Positions 18,284-27,040 are shown, counted from the stretch's first letter. The stretch: 64,000 bases of DNA from Marinicauda salina (GCF_003122085.1 NZ_QEXV01000004.1:186001-250000); one strand, 5' to 3'. Made by a program: numbers and translations. The notes: generated from the sequence alone by a model not told the origin.

Positions 18284-18329
18284 GAGGAATGGCCTCCGCA
18301 TCCGCCCGACGGGAACGCCGGGCCCGTGA

Positions 18330-18360
18330 AACTAGTTACAAATGATACTAATTAGTGTAT
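18330..18360. promoter_or_regulatory. AT-rich palindromes between maiA and hppD, candidate MarR operator
   Basis: The spacer between the two divergent tyrosine-catabolism genes is GC-rich except for this patch. It contains the perfect palindromes AACTAGTT (18330-18337) and ACTAATTAGT (18347-18356), the latter inside ATACTAATTAGTGTAT. MarR dimers bind such AT-rich inverted repeats, and a MarR gene follows hppD directly. Binding is inferred. Confidence 0.5.
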
Positions 18361-18423
18361 CGACGATGCGAAACGCCGACGGGGCGATCAAGCCCCGCCC
18401 GAACGCCGCGAGAGGAGCACGCC

Positions 18424-19500
18424 ATGGCCGATCTGTTCGAAAACCCGCTCGGCACCGACGGGTTCGAGTTCGTCGAGTACACTCATCCCGAGCCGGAGAA
18501 GCTCGATGCGCTGTTCCGCAAGCTCGGCTTCACGCCCGTTGCGACGCACCCGACGAAGGACATCGTTCGCTACAAGCAGGGCGACATCAGCTTCCTGGTC
18601 AATCGCGAGACGTCGGGCCAGGCCGCCGAGTTCCGCAAGGCGCACGGCCCGTCGGCCAACGCCATGGCGTTCCGCGTCAAGGACGCCAAAGAGGCCTACA
18701 AGAAGGCGCTCGAGCGCGGGGCCGAGCCGTTCGGCGAAGGAATCTGGACCGACGGCGAGACCGTGCCGGCGATCAAGGGCATCGGCGGATCGGTGCTCTA
18801 TCTCGTCGACACGTACGGCGACGAAACGATCTATGACGACTGGAAGCCCACCGGCGAGACCGACGCGGGGGGCGTCGGCCTCGAGGTGCTCGACCATCTC
18901 ACGCATAACGTCCATTTCGGCAACATGGACAAGTGGGCGAGCTTCTACGAGAACGTCTTCAACTTCCGCGAAATCCGCTATTTTGACATCAAGGGCCAGC
19001 ACACCGGGCTCAAGTCGCGGGCCATGACCGGTCCGTGCGGCAAGCTGAAAATCCCGCTCAACGAGTCCTCCGACGACCAGTCGCAGATCGCGGAATACCT
19101 GCGCGATTACAACGGCGAGGGCATCCAGCACATCGCTCTGACGACGCCGCGGATCTATTCCACCGTCGAGGAGATGCGCGACAAGGGCGTCGACTTCCAG
19201 GACACCCCGGAGACCTATTACGAGCTGGTCGACGAGCGGGTGCCCGGCCATGGCGAGGACCTGGAGCGCCTGGAGAAGAACCGCATCCTCATCGACGGCG
19301 ACGTGGAGAGCGAGCAGGGCCTGCTGCTGCAGATCTTCACCACCAACGCCATCGGCCCGATCTTCTTCGAGATCATCCAGCGCAAGGGCAATGAGGGCTT
19401 CGGCGAGGGCAACTTCAAGGCGCTGTTCGAGTCGATCGAGCTCGACCAGATCCGCCGCGGCGTGATCAAGCCGAAGACGGAAGACACGCCGGCCGAGTGA
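18424..19500 (+). CDS. hppD: 4-hydroxyphenylpyruvate dioxygenase
   Basis: A 358-residue Fe(II) dioxygenase that converts 4-hydroxyphenylpyruvate to homogentisate. Two vicinal-oxygen-chelate halves are visible. The metal triad is intact: His158 (LDHLTHNV), His236 (IQHIALTT) and Glu316 (FFEIIQRKG), spaced as in bacterial HPPDs. ATG 18424 has GAGAGGAG upstream. The stop overlaps the MarR start by ATG/TGA, so enzyme and regulator are made together. Homogentisate dioxygenase and fumarylacetoacetase are not in the window. Confidence 0.97.
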   Translation: MADLFENPLGTDGFEFVEYTHPEPEKLDALFRKLGFTPVATHPTKDIVRYKQGDISFLVNRETSGQAAEFRKAHGPSANAMAFRVKDAKEAYKKALERGAEPFGEGIWTDGETVPAIKGIGGSVLYLVDTYGDETIYDDWKPTGETDAGGVGLEVLDHLTHNVHFGNMDKWASFYENVFNFREIRYFDIKGQHTGLKSRAMTGPCGKLKIPLNESSDDQSQIAEYLRDYNGEGIQHIALTTPRIYSTVEEMRDKGVDFQDTPETYYELVDERVPGHGEDLERLEKNRILIDGDVESEQGLLLQIFTTNAIGPIFFEIIQRKGNEGFGEGNFKALFESIELDQIRRGVIKPKTEDTPAE

Positions 19501-20054
19501 TGGCGAAAGACGCCCCGGACGCTGCCGCAGGCGCAGGCGCGGACGAGCCCGCCCTGCGCCTGCCGGACTATCTGCCCTACCGGCTGTCGGTGGCGTCTAA
19601 CCAGGTCTCGCGGCTGATCGCGCGCGCCTACCAGGACCGCTTCGGGCTCTCGATCTGGGAGTGGCGCGTCATCGCCGTGCTCGGCGCCGGCGAGGCGCTC
19701 ACCGCCCAGGCGATCTGCGAGGCGACCGCGATGGACAAGGTGTCGGTCAGCCGGGCGATCCGCTCGCTCGACGACCGGGGCCTCGTCGCGCGCACGCCGC
19801 AGGAAGCCGACCGGCGCGCCTCGGACGTCTCGCTCACGGACGCCGGACGGGCGGTCTACGCCGAGATCGCGCCGCTTGCGCTGGTCTATGAACAGGCGCT
19901 GCTGGAGGGCTTCTCCGAAACCGAGCGCGAAATGCTCGACGGCCTGCTGACGCGGCTCGAGGAGCGCGCCGCCTCGCTCGCGTCCGAGGGCGGTCCGTCG
20001 GACGACCCGAGCGGCCTCAGCCGGCGACCACCAGGCTCAGCCACTGCGCGATGA
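19500..20054 (+). CDS. MarR family transcriptional regulator, probably of tyrosine catabolism
   Basis: A 184-residue winged-helix regulator. The core runs from LPYRLSVASNQVSRLIARAYQDRFGLSIWEWRV through the recognition helix (ICEATAMDKVSVSRAIRSLDDRGLVAR) and the wing TPQEADRRASDVSLTDAGR, which has the family's conserved D-R pair. Start ATG 19500 uses the last base of the hppD stop. Regulation of hppD and maiA is inferred from position and the operator-like palindromes at 18330-18360. The last 38 bases overlap the convergent MaoC gene. Confidence 0.87.
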   Translation: MAKDAPDAAAGAGADEPALRLPDYLPYRLSVASNQVSRLIARAYQDRFGLSIWEWRVIAVLGAGEALTAQAICEATAMDKVSVSRAIRSLDDRGLVARTPQEADRRASDVSLTDAGRAVYAEIAPLALVYEQALLEGFSETEREMLDGLLTRLEERAASLASEGGPSDDPSGLSRRPPGSATAR

Positions 20055-20469
20055 GGGCGGGGCTCTCGGAGTCCTCGATTTCGACGACGCAGTCCTGCTG
20101 GATCTGAACCTGGCCGGCCCGGCGCTCCTCGGCGCGGGCGAGCGTGAACTTGCCGCGGATGCGCGCGCCGACAGGCACGGGGGTGAGAAAGCGCACCTTC
20201 TCGAAACCGTAATTGACGCCGATCGCGCCGTCGGGAAACGGCGGCAGCGCCTGGGCGGCGAAGTGCGACATCAGCGACAGCGTCAGGAAGCCGTGGGCGA
20301 TGGGGCCGCCCCACGGCGTCTCCCTGGCCGCCCGCTCCGGGTCGACGTGGATGAACTGGTGATCGAGCGTGGCGTCGGCGAAGGCGTTCACCCGCTCCTG
20401 GTCGACGCGGAGCCAGTCGGAAACATTGGTCTGACCGATCCGGTCGGCGTAGGCGGCGACGAGACTCAT
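20017..20469 (-). CDS. MaoC family dehydratase
   Basis: A 150-residue hotdog-fold protein of the R-specific enoyl-CoA hydratase group. The catalytic D-x4-H motif is present in ATLDHQFIHVDPERA, and the hydratase-2 segment GPIAHGFLTLSLMSHFA follows. It probably hydrates 2-enoyl-CoA to 3-hydroxyacyl-CoA. ATG 20469 is chosen since earlier in-frame codons lack a ribosome site. Its 3' end overlaps the MarR gene by 38 bases. Confidence 0.9.
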   Translation of the reverse strand: MSLVAAYADRIGQTNVSDWLRVDQERVNAFADATLDHQFIHVDPERAARETPWGGPIAHGFLTLSLMSHFAAQALPPFPDGAIGVNYGFEKVRFLTPVPVGARIRGKFTLARAEERRAGQVQIQQDCVVEIEDSESPALIAQWLSLVVAG

Positions 20470-20524
20470 GGTTGCAATCGGAGAGGCGTTCCCCGTCCGC
20501 GTCAAGCCGCCTTGTGCGCCGGCC

Positions 20525-20716
20525 TCAACCGCGTCGGCGCAGGCGCCGCGCCAGCAGCGCGCATCCCGCGGCGCCGGCGAGCAGGCCGAGCGGCGTCAGG
20601 TCTGTGGCGTGAAATTCCGCGCCGCGAATATCCGCGAGCATCACCGACAGCGCGCCCGCGGCGGCGAGCTGAATCCAGACGACCGCGGACAGTACAAGCG
20701 AAATCAGGCTTTCCAT
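20525..20716 (-). CDS. Small membrane protein, hypothetical
   Basis: A 63-residue protein with two hydrophobic helices (about 3-27 and 41-56) and an Arg-rich end (RRLRRRG), suggesting a two-TM hairpin. A strong GAGGGGGA ribosome site lies 8 bases before the ATG, which is the main reason to accept it. No function is recognised. Confidence 0.55.
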   Translation of the reverse strand: MESLISLVLSAVVWIQLAAAGALSVMLADIRGAEFHATDLTPLGLLAGAAGCALLARRLRRRG

Positions 20717-20747
20717 CGAATTTTCCCCCTCACACCCCGCCGCATTC

Positions 20748-20868
20748 GTTAACCGATGACGAATTACTTGTAAACAATTCGCTTCTGTCGCGATTTGGTC
20801 AGGATTTCGTTAACCGCGCTTCGCCTTGGCGCTCAACGACCGCCCGATTCGTCCAACCCCGCGTTAAC
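20748..20868. promoter_or_regulatory. Three GTTAAC hexamers upstream of the Hpt gene
   Basis: GTTAAC occurs at 20748, 20809 and 20863 in an unusually AT-rich spacer. TTAACC is the half-site of the alphaproteobacterial cell-cycle regulator CtrA (full site TTAA-N7-TTAA), but no full site is seen. They could be half-sites or other operators for the Hpt gene. Confidence 0.25.
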
Positions 20869-20907
20869 GGTCGGCGTGATCCGATGGGGCCTTCCAGGAG
20901 GATCCCG

Positions 20908-21252
20908 ATGTCCGCACCCGTCCTCGATCGCGAGCATCTCGCGCGCTACACCGACGGCGACGCCGCCCTCGAGGCGGAGCTGTTCTCACTGCTTCGTGGC
21001 CAGATCGAGGCGTGCTCGGCCCGGTTGACGGCCGCTGGCGACGACGCGGACGCGTGGCGGGACGCGGCCCACACGCTCAAGGGCGCGGCGCGCGGGGTCG
21101 GCGCGATGGCGCTCGCCGACGCGTGCGAAGCCGCCGAGGACAAGCCGCAGGACGAAGCCGCGTGCGCCGCGGTGCGGGCCGCCGCCGATGCGGCGGTCGC
21201 GGCGATGGACGCGGCGTCGTCCGCGCCGGGTAGGAACAAGGCGGCCGGATGA
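20908..21252 (+). CDS. Standalone histidine phosphotransfer (Hpt) protein
   Basis: A 114-residue Hpt-domain protein. The phosphorylatable histidine sits in AAHTLKGAARGVGA (near residue 56), the standard H-x-LKG-x4-G pattern. The rest is Ala-rich helix, forming a four-helix bundle by analogy. An AGGAGGA site precedes ATG 20908; in-frame readthrough further upstream is not used. No kinase or receiver gene is adjacent, so its partner in a phosphorelay is unknown. The preceding spacer carries three GTTAAC hexamers. Confidence 0.82.
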   Translation: MSAPVLDREHLARYTDGDAALEAELFSLLRGQIEACSARLTAAGDDADAWRDAAHTLKGAARGVGAMALADACEAAEDKPQDEAACAAVRAAADAAVAAMDAASSAPGRNKAAG

Positions 21253-21258
21253 CGGCGC

Positions 21259-21468
21259 CTACTGCGTCTGACCGCCGGCCTGTCTGCGCCGGGTCTCGTA
21301 GGCGGCGCGGCGTTCCTCCAGCCGCGGCCTGACGGCCTCGCGTTCGGCGTCGGTCATCTTCGTCCAGCACCCCAGCTCGTCGAGCGTGCGGAAACAGCCG
21401 ACGCAGGTGCGCGTCGCCGGATCGACGAAGCACACCTGTATGCAGGGCGACCAGATCGGTTTCGACAT
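21259..21468 (-). CDS. DUF1289 domain-containing protein
   Basis: A 69-residue protein with the DUF1289 pattern: SPCIQVC near the N-terminus, then TCVGCFRTLDELGCW and a charged helix. The conserved cysteines suggest metal or Fe-S binding, but the family's role is not known. It is convergent with the Hpt gene, 6 bases apart. Confidence 0.85.
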   Translation of the reverse strand: MSKPIWSPCIQVCFVDPATRTCVGCFRTLDELGCWTKMTDAEREAVRPRLEERRAAYETRRRQAGGQTQ

Positions 21469-21514
21469 GATGCGAAGATGAGGCGGCGGCGCGGCCGCTG
21501 CAAGCGCTGGCGGA

Positions 21515-22237
21515 TCAGTCGCTCCGCCGCGGGAACAGCTTGGTGCGCAGCCAGCCGAGCGTGGAGTTGCCGGCGAGCTCCTCGCGATAGGCGGCGTCCA
21601 TGAAGCGGTCGAGCCCGGTCGGATCGCCGAGCATGTCGAAGCGCGTGCGGAACGGGCCGTCGGGATCGAGTTCGCCGACCTTGCGCGCCGGGACCCCGGC
21701 GACGACCGTGTTGGCGGGCACGTCCTTCACCACGACGGCGCGGGCGCCGACGACGCTGTTCTCGCCGATGGTCACGCCCTTGCCGACGAAGGCGCCGTCG
21801 CCGATCCAGACATTGTTCTCCAGCGTCACCGGCTTCCAGTCCGGCGCCGGGTCGACGCGGTCATAGAGGCCGTGCCAGTCGCTGTCGGTGACCGTGGCGT
21901 TGCGCGCGAACAGGCAGGAATCGCCGATCTCGATGGAGCCAGCCGCGAGCAGGCGGACCCCGCCGGCGAAGAAGCAGGCGTCGCCGATGGCGATGCGGCC
22001 GGGCGCGTCCTTCGGCGACCAGACGGTGAAGCTCACCGCCTGGTCGTGGCGGGAGACGATATGGATCGACCGCCCCGCGGTGACGTTCGGGCCGAACACC
22101 TCGACATTCCAGGGCCGCACGACCTTGGCGTGCTCGCCCAGCGCGTCGAAATGGGGCGCGAGGAAGCGCCGCGCCCACCAGTTCTCGTAGGCTTCCCAGA
22201 GGGAATGCATCCAGTAAGGGCGGTGGTCTCGGCGCAT
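21515..22237 (-). CDS. CatB-type O-acetyltransferase (left-handed beta-helix)
   Basis: A 240-residue protein. After a helical N-terminus (residues about 1-45), hexapeptide repeats form a left-handed beta-helix, ending in NNVWIGDGAFVGKGVTIGE, NSVVGARAVVVKDV and NTVVAGVPARKVG, which is the xenobiotic/sugar acetyltransferase signature. It probably transfers acetyl from acetyl-CoA to a sugar or small molecule. ATG 22237 is the best start, although no strong ribosome site is visible. It is divergent from the DUF3253 gene, with 24 bases between starts. Confidence 0.82.
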   Translation of the reverse strand: MRRDHRPYWMHSLWEAYENWWARRFLAPHFDALGEHAKVVRPWNVEVFGPNVTAGRSIHIVSRHDQAVSFTVWSPKDAPGRIAIGDACFFAGGVRLLAAGSIEIGDSCLFARNATVTDSDWHGLYDRVDPAPDWKPVTLENNVWIGDGAFVGKGVTIGENSVVGARAVVVKDVPANTVVAGVPARKVGELDPDGPFRTRFDMLGDPTGLDRFMDAAYREELAGNSTLGWLRTKLFPRRSD

Positions 22238-22261
22238 GGGAAAGGCTAGATCGAAGGCGTT

Positions 22262-22531
22262 ATGAGCGAAGATCCCATCCAAGCCGCGATTCTGCGCCTC
22301 GTCGAGCAGCGCGGGCCCGAAAAGTCGATCGATCCGGCGGAAGCCGCGCGCGAGGCCTTTCCCGAGGACTGGCGCGACCGCGTGCGCGCGGTGCGCGCCG
22401 CGGCGATCGGGCTGGCCCGGCGCGGCGAGGTGGTGATCCTCCGCAAGGGCAAGCCGGTCGACCCCGACTCCTTCAAGGGCGTCTACCGCATCGCCGCGCC
22501 GCCGGAGGCCTCCAAAGACGGCGATGGCTGA
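22262..22531 (+). CDS. DUF3253 domain-containing protein
   Basis: An 89-residue protein matching DUF3253: an N-terminal winged-helix-like part (IQAAILRLVEQRGPEKSIDPAEAAR), a WRDRVRAVRAAAIGLARRGEVVILRKGKPVDP core and a FKGVYRI end. A DNA-binding role is possible but not shown for the family. The last 8 bases overlap the uracil-DNA glycosylase start, hinting at joint expression. Confidence 0.82.
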   Translation: MSEDPIQAAILRLVEQRGPEKSIDPAEAAREAFPEDWRDRVRAVRAAAIGLARRGEVVILRKGKPVDPDSFKGVYRIAAPPEASKDGDG

Positions 22532-23120
22532 GGACTTCGCCGCGCTCAAGACCGAGATCCGCGCCTGCACGGTCTGCGAGCCCGACCTGCCGCGCGGCGC
22601 CCGGCCGATCATCCGCGGCGCGGCGACGTCGCGCATCCTCGTCGTCGGCCAGGCCCCGGGCGTGCTCGCCCACGAAAGCGCGACGCCGTTCAACGATCCG
22701 TCGGGGCGGCGCCTGCGCGCCTGGATGGGGGTGAGCGACGCCGAGTTCTACGACGAGGCGCGCGTGGCGATCGCGCCGATGGGCTTCTGCTATCCCGGCC
22801 AGGACGCGCGCGGCGGGGATCGGCCGCCGCGGCCGGAATGCGCGCCGCTCTGGCAGGCCCGCGTGCGCGCTGCGCTGCCCGCCCTCGAGCTCACCGTGCT
22901 CGTCGGCGCCCACGCCCAGCGCTTTCATCTCGGCCGGCGGGCGAGGCGGACCCTCACCGAGACGGTGCTGCACTGGCGAGAGTGCTGGCCCGAATTTATT
23001 GCGCTGCCGCATCCCAGCTGGCGGAACAACGCCTGGCTGAAGCGAAACCCTTGGTTTGAGGCGGATGTTCTTCCCGCCCTCCATTCTCGCGTTCGCAGCA
23101 TTCTCGAACGGGCCGAATGA
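22524..23120 (+). CDS. Uracil-DNA glycosylase family protein with 4Fe-4S cysteines
   Basis: A 198-residue base-excision-type glycosylase. Motif A is VGQAPGVLAH (about 41-50) and motif B is LPHPSWRNNAWLKRNPWF near the C-terminus. Four cysteines (15, 18, 89, 106) are spaced C-x2-C...C-x16-C, as in the Fe-S family 4/5 uracil-DNA glycosylases. It would excise uracil or related bases from DNA. ATG 22524 lies inside the end of the DUF3253 gene. A CCGTCC-GCA-GGACGG hairpin follows at 23183-23197. Confidence 0.85.
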   Translation: MAEDFAALKTEIRACTVCEPDLPRGARPIIRGAATSRILVVGQAPGVLAHESATPFNDPSGRRLRAWMGVSDAEFYDEARVAIAPMGFCYPGQDARGGDRPPRPECAPLWQARVRAALPALELTVLVGAHAQRFHLGRRARRTLTETVLHWRECWPEFIALPHPSWRNNAWLKRNPWFEADVLPALHSRVRSILERAE

Positions 23121-23276
23121 GACGCGCGCACAGGTGACCGCGGCGCGCTTGCGCCGGGCAGTCTGAGCGGGTATCCCCTCCGCCGTCCGCAGGACGGACC
23201 CCGGAGAAACACGCCGCCGCAAGAGCGGAAGCTCCGGAGAAGCCTCGCGAAAAGCCGCTTGAAGGACTCCCCGCTC

Positions 23277-24338
23277 ATGAGCGTGTTTGAAAATCCCGCC
23301 TTCGACAATCACGAGAAAATTCTCTACGCGACCGACGAGGCCACCGGCCTCAAGGCCATCCTCGCCGTTCACTCGACGGCGCGCGGCCCGGCGGTCGGCG
23401 GTTGCCGGATGTGGAAGTACGACACCTCCGACGACGCCGTCACCGACGTGCTCCGTCTGTCCCAGGGCATGAGCTACAAGAACGTCATGGCCGACCTGCC
23501 GATCGGGGGCGGCAAGAGCGTCATCATCCGTCCCGAAGGCGATTTCGACCGCGTCGCGCTGTTCGAGGCCTTCGGCCGCGCCATCGAGGCGCTCAACGGC
23601 AACTACATCTCCGCCGAGGACGTCGGCGTCGGTCCGGACGACATGGTCGCCGCGCGTCGCTCGACCCGCCATGTCGTCGGCCTGCCCGAGGGCACGGGCG
23701 ATCCTTCGCCGACGACGGCCAAGGGCGTCTATCTGGGCGTCCGGATCTGCGTCGATCGCGGTCTCGGCAAGCAGGACCTCAAGGGCGTGAAGGTCGCCGT
23801 GCAGGGCGCGACCGGCCATGTCGGCCACTACCTCGTCGACCATCTCGCCGAGGCGGGCGCGGAACTCTTCCTGTCGGACATCAACGAGCAGCCCCTCAGG
23901 GAGCTGGCCGAGCGCCACGGCGCGACGGTGGTGGGGACCGACGAGATCTACGACGTCGACGCCGACGTGTTCGCCCCGTGCGCGCTGGGCGCGGTGATCA
24001 ACGAAAAGACGATCGACCGGCTCAAGGTGAAGGTCGTCGCCGGCGCGGCGAACAACCAGCTGTCCACGCCCGAGATGGGCGCCGAGCTGCAGAAGCGCGG
24101 CATCCTCTACGCGCCGGACTACGTCATCAACGCCGGCGGCATCATCAACGTGATGGGCGAGATCGATCCCAAGCTCGACGCGCGCTGGGTCGAGGGGAAG
24201 CTCGACGGTCTGCAGCGCACGCTCGCCGAAGTGCTCGACAAGGCCGAGCGCGAAGGCCGGCCGGCCAATGTGGTCGCCGACGACATTGCGCGCCAGCGCA
24301 TCGAGGAAGCCCGCGCCGCCAAGCAGGAAGCCGCCTGA
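23277..24338 (+). CDS. Glu/Leu/Phe/Val dehydrogenase, leucine dehydrogenase-like
   Basis: A 353-residue NAD-dependent amino-acid dehydrogenase. The N-terminal catalytic domain has GPAVGGCRMW and the lysine in LPIGGGKSVI. The C-terminal Rossmann domain has VAVQGATGHVGHYL and ends with NAGGIINV. Size and motifs fit leucine/phenylalanine/valine dehydrogenases (about 350 aa) rather than glutamate dehydrogenase. The product is the branched-chain or aromatic 2-oxo acid. ATG 23277 is preferred over TTG 23259 because GAAGGA lies about 10 bases upstream. It abuts the convergent ABC ATPase with no spacer. Confidence 0.88.
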   Translation: MSVFENPAFDNHEKILYATDEATGLKAILAVHSTARGPAVGGCRMWKYDTSDDAVTDVLRLSQGMSYKNVMADLPIGGGKSVIIRPEGDFDRVALFEAFGRAIEALNGNYISAEDVGVGPDDMVAARRSTRHVVGLPEGTGDPSPTTAKGVYLGVRICVDRGLGKQDLKGVKVAVQGATGHVGHYLVDHLAEAGAELFLSDINEQPLRELAERHGATVVGTDEIYDVDADVFAPCALGAVINEKTIDRLKVKVVAGAANNQLSTPEMGAELQKRGILYAPDYVINAGGIINVMGEIDPKLDARWVEGKLDGLQRTLAEVLDKAEREGRPANVVADDIARQRIEEARAAKQEAA

Positions 24339-25385
24339 TCAGTCCTTCGTGACGCTGGCGAAACGCGCGTCCAGGCGAAGCCGGACGGCGTCGCCGGCGC
24401 GCGCGGTTTCGGTGACCGGCGCGAGCGCGCGCACCACGCGTCCGTTCTCCAGCCGGCAGACCAGCCAGACCGACCCGCCCGCGGGCCGGCGCTCCACGAT
24501 GTCGGCCAGCACGCCGGCGTCGGCGGCGCGGCCGACGATCACGCCCTCCGGCCGGACGAGCACCTTGACGGAGTCGCCGTCGGAGAACCCCTTCGCCTCG
24601 ACCGGGCCCAGCGGGGTTTCGGCGCGGCCGTCGGCGACGCGGGTCTCGAACACCTCGAGATCGCCGAGCAGATGGCCCGCCGTCTCGCTCACCGGCGCCA
24701 GATAGAGCGCCTCGGCCGGACCGGACTGGATGATGCGGCCCGCGCTCATCAGCGCGATCTCGTCGGCGACCGCCATCGCCTCCTCGGCGTCGTGGGTGAC
24801 GATCAGTGAGGCCGTCTCGGCCTGCCTGAGCGCGTTGAGCGTCGTGTCGCGCAGCGTTCGCCGCAGGCGCCGGTCGAGGCCGGAGAACGGCTCGTCCAGC
24901 AGCACCACGTCGGGGTCGGGCGCCAGCGCGCGGGCCAGCGCGACGCGCTGCTGCTCGCCGCCGGACAGCTCGTGGGGATAGCTCCCCGCGCGGTCGCCGA
25001 GCTCGACGGACTCCAGCCGCGCCCGGGCCCGATTCCGGCGGGCCTCGCGGGACAGTCCGCGCAGGCCGAAGGCGACATTGTCCAGCGCGGTGAGATGGGG
25101 AAACAGCGCATAGTCCTGGAACACGACGCCGCAGCGCCGCGCCTCCGGCGGCAGATGCGCGCCGGGGCCGCTCCACGGCTGGCCGCCGAACCGGATCTCG
25201 CCGGATTCGAGTGTCTCCAGCCCCGCGATCGCGCGCAGGAGCGTCGACTTGCCCGAGCCCGAGGGGCCCAGCAGGGCGGTCACGCGCCCGCAGGTCAGGC
25301 GCAGGTCGGCGGCGTCGACGGCGGGCCGGTCCGGCGCGAAGCTGACCGTCGCCGCGGCGACTTCGAGACGGGCGCCTTCGATCAT
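24339..25385 (-). CDS. Fe(III) ABC transporter ATP-binding protein (FbpC-like)
   Basis: A 348-residue ATPase of the FbpC/CysA-type importer group. Walker A is GPSGSGKS (40-47), the signature LSGGEQQRVALARAL, Walker B VVLLDEPFSGLD and the H-loop IVTHDAEEAM. The C-terminal third is a TOBE-like regulatory domain. The ATG overlaps the permease stop (ATGA). It energises the permease and binding protein encoded upstream. Confidence 0.9.
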   Translation of the reverse strand: MIEGARLEVAAATVSFAPDRPAVDAADLRLTCGRVTALLGPSGSGKSTLLRAIAGLETLESGEIRFGGQPWSGPGAHLPPEARRCGVVFQDYALFPHLTALDNVAFGLRGLSREARRNRARARLESVELGDRAGSYPHELSGGEQQRVALARALAPDPDVVLLDEPFSGLDRRLRRTLRDTTLNALRQAETASLIVTHDAEEAMAVADEIALMSAGRIIQSGPAEALYLAPVSETAGHLLGDLEVFETRVADGRAETPLGPVEAKGFSDGDSVKVLVRPEGVIVGRAADAGVLADIVERRPAGGSVWLVCRLENGRVVRALAPVTETARAGDAVRLRLDARFASVTKD

Positions 25386-27040
25386 CCCGGATCCCCCAGG
25401 CCGGCGGCGTCGGGCGCGCGCAGGCGCTCCTCGCGCGTGATGCGCCGGGCGATCCAGATCATCGGCCCGAGCGCGAGCAGCGCCAGCAGCACGGCCGGCG
25501 CGGCGGCCTCGCCGAGGCGTTCGTCGGAGGCGTAGTTATGCGCGGTGACGGCGAGCGTCGAGAAGTCGAAAGGCCGCAGGATCATCGTCGCCGGCAATTC
25601 CTTGAGCGTCTCGACGAAGACGAGCAGGCCGGCGAGCAGGATCCCCGGCGTGATCAGCGGACGGTGCACCCGCCAGGCGATCTCGCGCGGTCCCGCGCCC
25701 AGCGTGCGCGCCGCGCCGTCGAGCGTCGGCGTGACGCGGGACAGCGCGGTCTCCGCCGGGCCGATCGCGGCGGCGGCGAAGCGGGACTGGTAGGCGAAGA
25801 CCAGCGCGACGACCCCGCCGCCCAGAAGCAGCGGGAACTGGGCGCCGAGGAGCGCCCCGGCGACGGCGTCGAGCCCGGTCTGCAGCCAGCCCAGCAGCGC
25901 CAGCACGCCGACCGCGGCGACCGCGCCCGGCACGGCGTAGCCGAGGCCCGCCAGGCGGGCCGCGGCGACGGCGCGACGCCGGCCGCTGCGCAGGGCGTAC
26001 GCCGCGGCCAGGCCCAGCCCGGCCGCGATGGTTCCCGAGATCGCCGCGAGCATGAGCGAGTTCGACGCCGATGCGGCGAGGTCCGTGGCGATCGGGGCGT
26101 TCAGGGCGCGCCAAGCGAGCCGGCCGAGCGGGATCAGCAGCCCCAGAAGGAGCGGGACGGCGCACATGCCGGCGACGGCCCAGCCGCGCCCGCCGGCGAG
26201 ACGGACCCGCCGGGCGGGGCGGCGGCGTCCCGAGGCGGCCGATCGGCGCGCGCGGCGGCGCTGCGACCGTTCCAGATAGAAAAGCAGAAAGGCGAAGGCC
26301 ACGAGGATCATCGCGATGCGCGCGGCGTCGGCGGTCGAACCTTCGCCGGCCCAGGCCCGGATGAGCCCGACCGAGAGCGTCGGCGCGCCCAGATGCACGA
26401 CCGCGCCGTAATCGGCCAGCGTCTCCATGATGACCAGCGCGAGCCCGGCGGCGACGGCCGGGCGCGCCATCGGCAGGGCGGCGCGCAGGAAGGCGTCGCG
26501 CGGTCCCGAGCCCAGCGTGCGGGCGGCCTCGTAGGCCTCCGACGACTGGCCGGCGAAGGCCTCGCGGGCCAGCAGGTAGACATAGGGGTAGAGGGTGAAG
26601 CCGAAGATCAGCCCCGCCCCGAGCGGGCCGCGCACGGTGGGAAACCAGGCCGGCAGCGGTCCGGCGACCTGGGTGAGGTCGTACCAGCCATAGGCCGCCG
26701 CATAGGCGGGCATCGCCAGCGGCAGGGCGAGCAGCCACTCGAACGCGCGGCGGCCGGGGAAGGCGTAGCGCGCCACGAACCACGCCGTGCTCGCGCCCCC
26801 GGCGCCGGCGGTGGCGGCGGCCACCAGCGTCACCGCCGCGGTGTTGGCGAGATAGTCGGGAAGCCGCGTGCGCGCGATGTGGAGGATGTAGTCGGTCCAG
26901 GGCCCGGCGACCGCGATCACGGCGACGGCGATCAGCGGGGCCGCGCAGATCAGCGCGGCGGCCGCCGCCGGCCAGACCGGGTCGAAACCCGATCGCCGAT
27001 CGCGCGTCGCCGCGCCCGCCGCGGCGTCGTTCACGGCCAT
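25382..27040 (-). CDS. Fe(III) ABC transporter permease (FbpB-like, fused two-domain)
   Basis: A 552-residue permease with two tandem BPD_transp_1 halves of about six helices each. EAA loops are visible as EAARTLGSGPRDAFLRAALPMARP in the first half and GAARTLGAGPREIAWRVHRPLITPG in the second. The doubled organisation is typical of FbpB/SfuB-type ferric permeases. It overlaps the binding-protein gene by 10 bases upstream and the ATPase by 4 bases downstream, giving a single coupled operon. Confidence 0.92.
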   Translation of the reverse strand: MAVNDAAAGAATRDRRSGFDPVWPAAAAALICAAPLIAVAVIAVAGPWTDYILHIARTRLPDYLANTAAVTLVAAATAGAGGASTAWFVARYAFPGRRAFEWLLALPLAMPAYAAAYGWYDLTQVAGPLPAWFPTVRGPLGAGLIFGFTLYPYVYLLAREAFAGQSSEAYEAARTLGSGPRDAFLRAALPMARPAVAAGLALVIMETLADYGAVVHLGAPTLSVGLIRAWAGEGSTADAARIAMILVAFAFLLFYLERSQRRRARRSAASGRRRPARRVRLAGGRGWAVAGMCAVPLLLGLLIPLGRLAWRALNAPIATDLAASASNSLMLAAISGTIAAGLGLAAAYALRSGRRRAVAAARLAGLGYAVPGAVAAVGVLALLGWLQTGLDAVAGALLGAQFPLLLGGGVVALVFAYQSRFAAAAIGPAETALSRVTPTLDGAARTLGAGPREIAWRVHRPLITPGILLAGLLVFVETLKELPATMILRPFDFSTLAVTAHNYASDERLGEAAAPAVLLALLALGPMIWIARRITREERLRAPDAAGLGDPG

